In this document: positions 6,798 through 9,554 of the stretch, one piece after another
Layout: every line of letters begins with the position of its first letter
Position numbering within the stretch: position 1 is the stretch's first letter
DNA from: Synergistales bacterium
Lineage (GTDB): Bacteria; Synergistota; Synergistia; Synergistales; 79-D21
Length of the DNA stretch: 9,554 nucleotides
NCBI GenBank assembly: GCA_015657435.1
Contig: JADLKH010000001.1
Coordinates: 115,199-124,752, forward strand
Reading direction: 5' to 3'
Translations under genes and position numbers: made by a program
Notes under the pieces: model-generated
Database searches by the model: none
What the model was told of the DNA's origin: nothing
What the model saw: only the letters and a program-made list of their open reading frames with translations

Positions 6798-8003
6798 CTA
6801 GAGGGCCGCCTTGACTCCCGCCTGGACCGCCTTGACGATCTTTTCGATCTTGGCGTCGTCCATCAGGATATCCATCCCATAAACGGCGGTCCGGCTCAGA
6901 ACGGCATGCGTCTTCGGCCATTCCACAGGCCGGTACGTCGGCATCTCCTCGACATAGGGACAGTCGTAGGGGCAACGGAGGCGGCTGACCATCGTTCCCT
7001 CGCGCAGCGTGGCCCAATGCCGGGCGTAGTGCCAGGTGTTGTCGGAGAGATTCCCGCAGGGAACTCCCGCTTCCTTGGACGCCTTCTGGAACTTGCGGGC
7101 CGCTTCGGCGGTCGGCAGGAGGAACACGGTCTGCGTGGCGGTGTCCCCCTCAGGGTCCGGAAGAGCCCGCAGGGATAGCCCGTCGACGCGCCCCACCCCG
7201 TCAAGGATCTTCTTTTTCGAAGCCTTCATCTTCTCGATCGCCATGTCCAGCTTTCCAAGCTGCACCAGCCCCAGTGCCCCCTCCAGTTCGCTCATTCGGA
7301 AATTGAATCCCAGACAGGCCTTCCCCTCGGCCCCGCGCTCGATGGCGTTGTCGTGGATGTGACCGTGATCGTGGTAAGTGTCCATCTTCCGGTAAAGCTC
7401 CTCGTCATCGGTCAGGATGAGGCCGCCCTCCCCCACCGTGACGATCTTGACGGGATCGAGGCTAAAGGGACCGAACTTTCCGATCGTCCCGACATAACGG
7501 CCCTTGTATTTCGCTCCCATCGCCTGGCAGGAGTCCTCGAGAAGCAGTAGTCCGTATTCGTCGCAGATTTCCTTGAAGGCGTCCATATCGGCTGCGGCGC
7601 CGAACATGTGAACGGGCATGATCGCCTTCGTCCGCTCCGTGATCAGTTCCTCGACGGAGTGCGGGTCGAGGCAGAGGCTTTCGTCGACCTCGGCCAGAAC
7701 GGGAACCGCCCCGCATTCAAGGATAGATTCCATCGTGGCAATAAAGGTGAAGGGACTGGTGATGATCTCATCCCCGGGTCCGATCCCGAGCGACTTCAGG
7801 GCAACGTAGAGAGACGCCGTCCCGCTGGACACGGCCAGGCAGTATTTTGAGCCGAATTTCTCCGCCACGGCCCTCTCGAACTCCTCCACCTTCCAGACTC
7901 CGTTCCGCATCCCCTGGAACCAGTACCGGTGAAGAACCTTCCGCCGGATCACATCCGCAAGGGCATCGATCTCCTGTTGGTCGAACAGCTCGAAACCGGG
8001 CAT
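6798..8003 (-). CDS. kdnA: PLP-dependent aminotransferase, KdnA-like (8-amino-3,8-dideoxy-octulosonate transaminase)
   Basis: DegT/DnrJ/EryC1/StrS aminotransferase, 401 aa. In Shewanella oneidensis KdnA transfers an amino group to the C8 aldehyde of oxidised Kdo to give Kdo8N. From memory of that protein, several features match: the MPGFELF start, RYWFQGMRN near 26-34, DHGHIHD near 212-218, RGAEG, LGFNFRMSELE near 231-241 and DPEGD. Fold markers: SSGTAS at 59-64 (PLP phosphate contact), EDSCQ at 156-160 with Asp157 facing the PLP nitrogen, and SLDPVK with Lys186 as the Schiff-base lysine. The ATG at 8001-8003 shares its A with the dehydrogenase stop (TAATG), and GGGAGG lies about 10 bases upstream. 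The partner oxidoreductase directly upstream and waaA beyond it support the Kdo8N role. The alternative is a nucleotide-sugar aminotransferase of the same superfamily; no such pathway is visible nearby. Confidence 0.85.
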   Translation of the reverse strand: MPGFELFDQQEIDALADVIRRKVLHRYWFQGMRNGVWKVEEFERAVAEKFGSKYCLAVSSGTASLYVALKSLGIGPGDEIITSPFTFIATMESILECGAVPVLAEVDESLCLDPHSVEELITERTKAIMPVHMFGAAADMDAFKEICDEYGLLLLEDSCQAMGAKYKGRYVGTIGKFGPFSLDPVKIVTVGEGGLILTDDEELYRKMDTYHDHGHIHDNAIERGAEGKACLGFNFRMSELEGALGLVQLGKLDMAIEKMKASKKKILDGVGRVDGLSLRALPDPEGDTATQTVFLLPTAEAARKFQKASKEAGVPCGNLSDNTWHYARHWATLREGTMVSRLRCPYDCPYVEEMPTYRPVEWPKTHAVLSRTAVYGMDILMDDAKIEKIVKAVQAGVKAAL

Positions 8004-9172
8004 TACTCCATCGCCTCCCTGTAGATTGCCACGCAGGCTTCCTTGTCCATGGGCCTGGGGTTGTTTGCCATTGGCCGGGCCACTGCCAGGGCCCTTTCGG
8101 CCATGTCTTCAAAGTGTTCGGGCTTGATGCCCGCTTTGAGGGCTTTCAGTTTGGAAGGCAGGCCCAAATCCTCCACCAACTCGTGCAGGGCCTCCGCACA
8201 ATCCAGGGCACCTTCCCTGAGGGGCAGCCCGTCCGGCGAGTAGTCCAGAAGGCTCGCGACCTCATAATACCGTTCCGGCGCAGCCAGGGCGTTGTAGCGG
8301 CAGACATAGGGCACCAGCAGGGCATTGGCCACGCCGTGACCGACCCCGAAGAGGCTCCCCAGAGGATAGGCCAGGGAGTGGCAGGCGCCGACCCCGGCGT
8401 TAGCCAGGGCAATTCCGCCATAAAGTGAAGCCAGCATCATCTCGCTGCGTGCTTCGATGTTGGAGCCGTTCCACGTGGCGACGCGCAGCCAGCGACCGAT
8501 CTTTTCGATCGCTTCCCGCGCAAAGAGGTCGCTCATCGGGGAAGCCGCTTTGCTCGTGAACGCCTCGATGGCATGGGTCAAGGCATCCATGCCTGTTGAG
8601 GCCGTCACTTTCGGAGGCATGGTCAAGGCCAGTTCGGGATCCAGAAGACTGTAGTCGGGGTAAAGCTTTTCGTCATTGATTCCGCCTTTGAAACCATCGC
8701 TCTTTCGGATGAGGACGGCGGTGAACGTGACCTCGGAACCCGTGCCGGATGTTGTCGGGATCATTATTTTCGGCACTCCCGGGTTTTTCACGAGCCCCAG
8801 GCCCTGGTAGAGGGAAGCGGACCCCTCGTTCGTGATCAGAACGCTGACCGCCTTGGCGACGTCCATGCAACTCCCGCCGCCCAGGCCTACGACAAGCTGG
8901 CAATCGTGCTCGCGGGCCAGCATCGCCACGGCATCGGTGGTTTCAACGGAGGGTTCCGGTTCCACGCCTGCGAAGATGCAGGTTTCAATCCCTTCCTTCT
9001 CCATGATCCCGGCGATCCGGTCGCTAATCCCAAGGCGCTCCATGCTCTCGTCGGTGACCAAAACCGCGCGGTCGGCTCCCAGGCTCTTCGCCAGTTCCCC
9101 CACCTTGCCCGACACTCCCGGCCCGAAACTGACCCGGCCGGCTACGAAGAGGTTGTACGTATTCACATCCAT
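8003..9172 (-). CDS. kdnB: Iron-containing alcohol dehydrogenase, probable KdnB role (Kdo 8-oxidase)
   Basis: Group III metal-dependent alcohol dehydrogenase, 389 aa (usual 380-390). Seen: dinucleotide-binding GLGGGSCMDVAKA near 96-108, PTTSGTGSEVT near 139-149, and the four metal ligands Asp196, His200, His265 and His279, almost the same positions as in E. coli FucO. The proposed role is NAD-dependent oxidation of the C8 hydroxyl of Kdo to an aldehyde, the substrate for the aminotransferase next door. This rests on the neighbours, because the protein looks like a canonical family member and could act on another alcohol. The frame opens upstream at 9217, but the ATG at 9170-9172 is preferred: it shares a base with the waaA stop (TGATG) and leaves a normal N-terminus (NTYNLFVAGRVSFGPG). 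A GTG at 9173-9175, one codon upstream, is nearly equivalent. The oxidoreductase family is certain; the kdnB symbol is inferred. Confidence 0.8.
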   Translation of the reverse strand: MDVNTYNLFVAGRVSFGPGVSGKVGELAKSLGADRAVLVTDESMERLGISDRIAGIMEKEGIETCIFAGVEPEPSVETTDAVAMLAREHDCQLVVGLGGGSCMDVAKAVSVLITNEGSASLYQGLGLVKNPGVPKIMIPTTSGTGSEVTFTAVLIRKSDGFKGGINDEKLYPDYSLLDPELALTMPPKVTASTGMDALTHAIEAFTSKAASPMSDLFAREAIEKIGRWLRVATWNGSNIEARSEMMLASLYGGIALANAGVGACHSLAYPLGSLFGVGHGVANALLVPYVCRYNALAAPERYYEVASLLDYSPDGLPLREGALDCAEALHELVEDLGLPSKLKALKAGIKPEHFEDMAERALAVARPMANNPRPMDKEACVAIYREAME

Positions 9173-9554
9173 CACTCCCAGAGAAGTTTTTTGTTGTCCG
9201 ATTCGATCCTTTCCCACGCCTTGCCGGATGCACCGCCGATCCCCTCAAGGAAAGCTTCGCAACGAGCGACGAACAACATCCGCCCGTCTTCCGCGGAAAC
9301 CGAGGCGATCCAGGCATCTGCAAGCTCTTCGGGGTCTTCCACTCTTTTTGTCAGGCCCGATTGTGCCGCCCTGTCGGACAGATCCTGAAAATCCTCCATA
9401 TGCGGACCGTGAAAGACCGGAACACCCCATGCCAGCGGTTCAAGCAGGTTTTGCCCACCTTTCGGCACGAAGCTTCCGCCAACAAAAGCCGCAGTCGAGC
9501 GACCGTAAAGGTCGAAAAGGATGCCGATCCGATCCACCACAAGTATAGTCCAAC
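9172..9554 (-). CDS. waaA: 3-deoxy-D-manno-octulosonic acid transferase WaaA, C-terminal part only
   Basis: The last 126 residues of the Kdo transferase (KdtA, GT30) that attaches Kdo from CMP-Kdo to lipid A precursor at the inner membrane. The frame runs off the window at 9554, so some 300 N-terminal residues are outside. Signature: AFVGGSFVPKGGQNLLEP, then GVPVFHGPHMEDF, the donor-binding C-domain motif of WaaA. The first readable codons (WTILVVDRIGILFDLYG) match the usual VDTIGELxxLY stretch just before it. The GTG near 9540 is therefore internal and not a start. The stop at 9172-9174 overlaps the dehydrogenase start by one base. If the two downstream enzymes make Kdo8N, this WaaA would have to accept CMP-Kdo8N. 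Confidence 0.92.
   Translation of the reverse strand, partial: WTILVVDRIGILFDLYGRSTAAFVGGSFVPKGGQNLLEPLAWGVPVFHGPHMEDFQDLSDRAAQSGLTKRVEDPEELADAWIASVSAEDGRMLFVARCEAFLEGIGGASGKAWERIESDNKKLLWE

Noticed and set aside
9173..9217. Start of the dehydrogenase at 9217
   Set aside because: The 15 extra residues lie inside waaA; the family N-terminus and TGATG coupling support 9172.
8832..9548. 238-codon open frame on the plus strand
   Set aside because: Antisense to the dehydrogenase and the waaA end; no recognisable domain.
1..9554. tRNA, rRNA, CRISPR array, insertion sequence or phage element
   Set aside because: No cloverleaf, regular repeat array, terminal inverted repeats or transposase motifs were seen; coding genes fill nearly the whole window.

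Overview
The window comes from a Gram-negative bacterium. All nine genes lie on the minus strand and belong to the lipopolysaccharide inner core: Kdo transfer, Kdo modification, ADP-heptose supply and glycosyl transfer. The sequence is GC-rich. The gene order does not match the enterobacterial waa locus, and a deltaproteobacterial-type (Desulfobacterota) host is only a guess.

Read along the minus strand, from high to low coordinates, the first block is: the C-terminal end of the Kdo transferase WaaA (9554-9172, cut by the window edge); an iron-type alcohol dehydrogenase (9172-8003); and a DegT/DnrJ aminotransferase that closely resembles Shewanella KdnA (8003-6798). WaaA and the dehydrogenase share one base (TGATG), as do the dehydrogenase and the aminotransferase (TAATG). 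The dehydrogenase/aminotransferase pair next to waaA fits conversion of Kdo to 8-amino-Kdo (Kdo8N), a core sugar known from Shewanella. A clear rho-independent terminator (6735-6773) closes this block.

The second block starts about 20 bases after the terminator. It contains: an ELM1-family (COG3660) gene whose 5' third is broken by two apparent one-base losses (6716-5552); a GT4 glycosyltransferase (5555-4539); a single reading frame joining GmhB phosphatase to GmhA isomerase (4555-3269); hldD (3342-2365); bifunctional hldE (2363-843); and a GT9 heptosyltransferase (846-1, cut by the window edge). GmhA, HldE, GmhB and HldD together make ADP-L-glycero-D-manno-heptose from sedoheptulose 7-phosphate, and the GT9 enzyme is the expected user of it.

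The genes are packed with ATGA-type overlaps or 1-base gaps, which indicates translational coupling. Three places (6670-6673, 6562-6564 and 3352-3356) look as if one base is missing from a G/C run. They could be assembly errors or real mutations. No RNA genes, mobile elements, CRISPR arrays or plus-strand genes were found.
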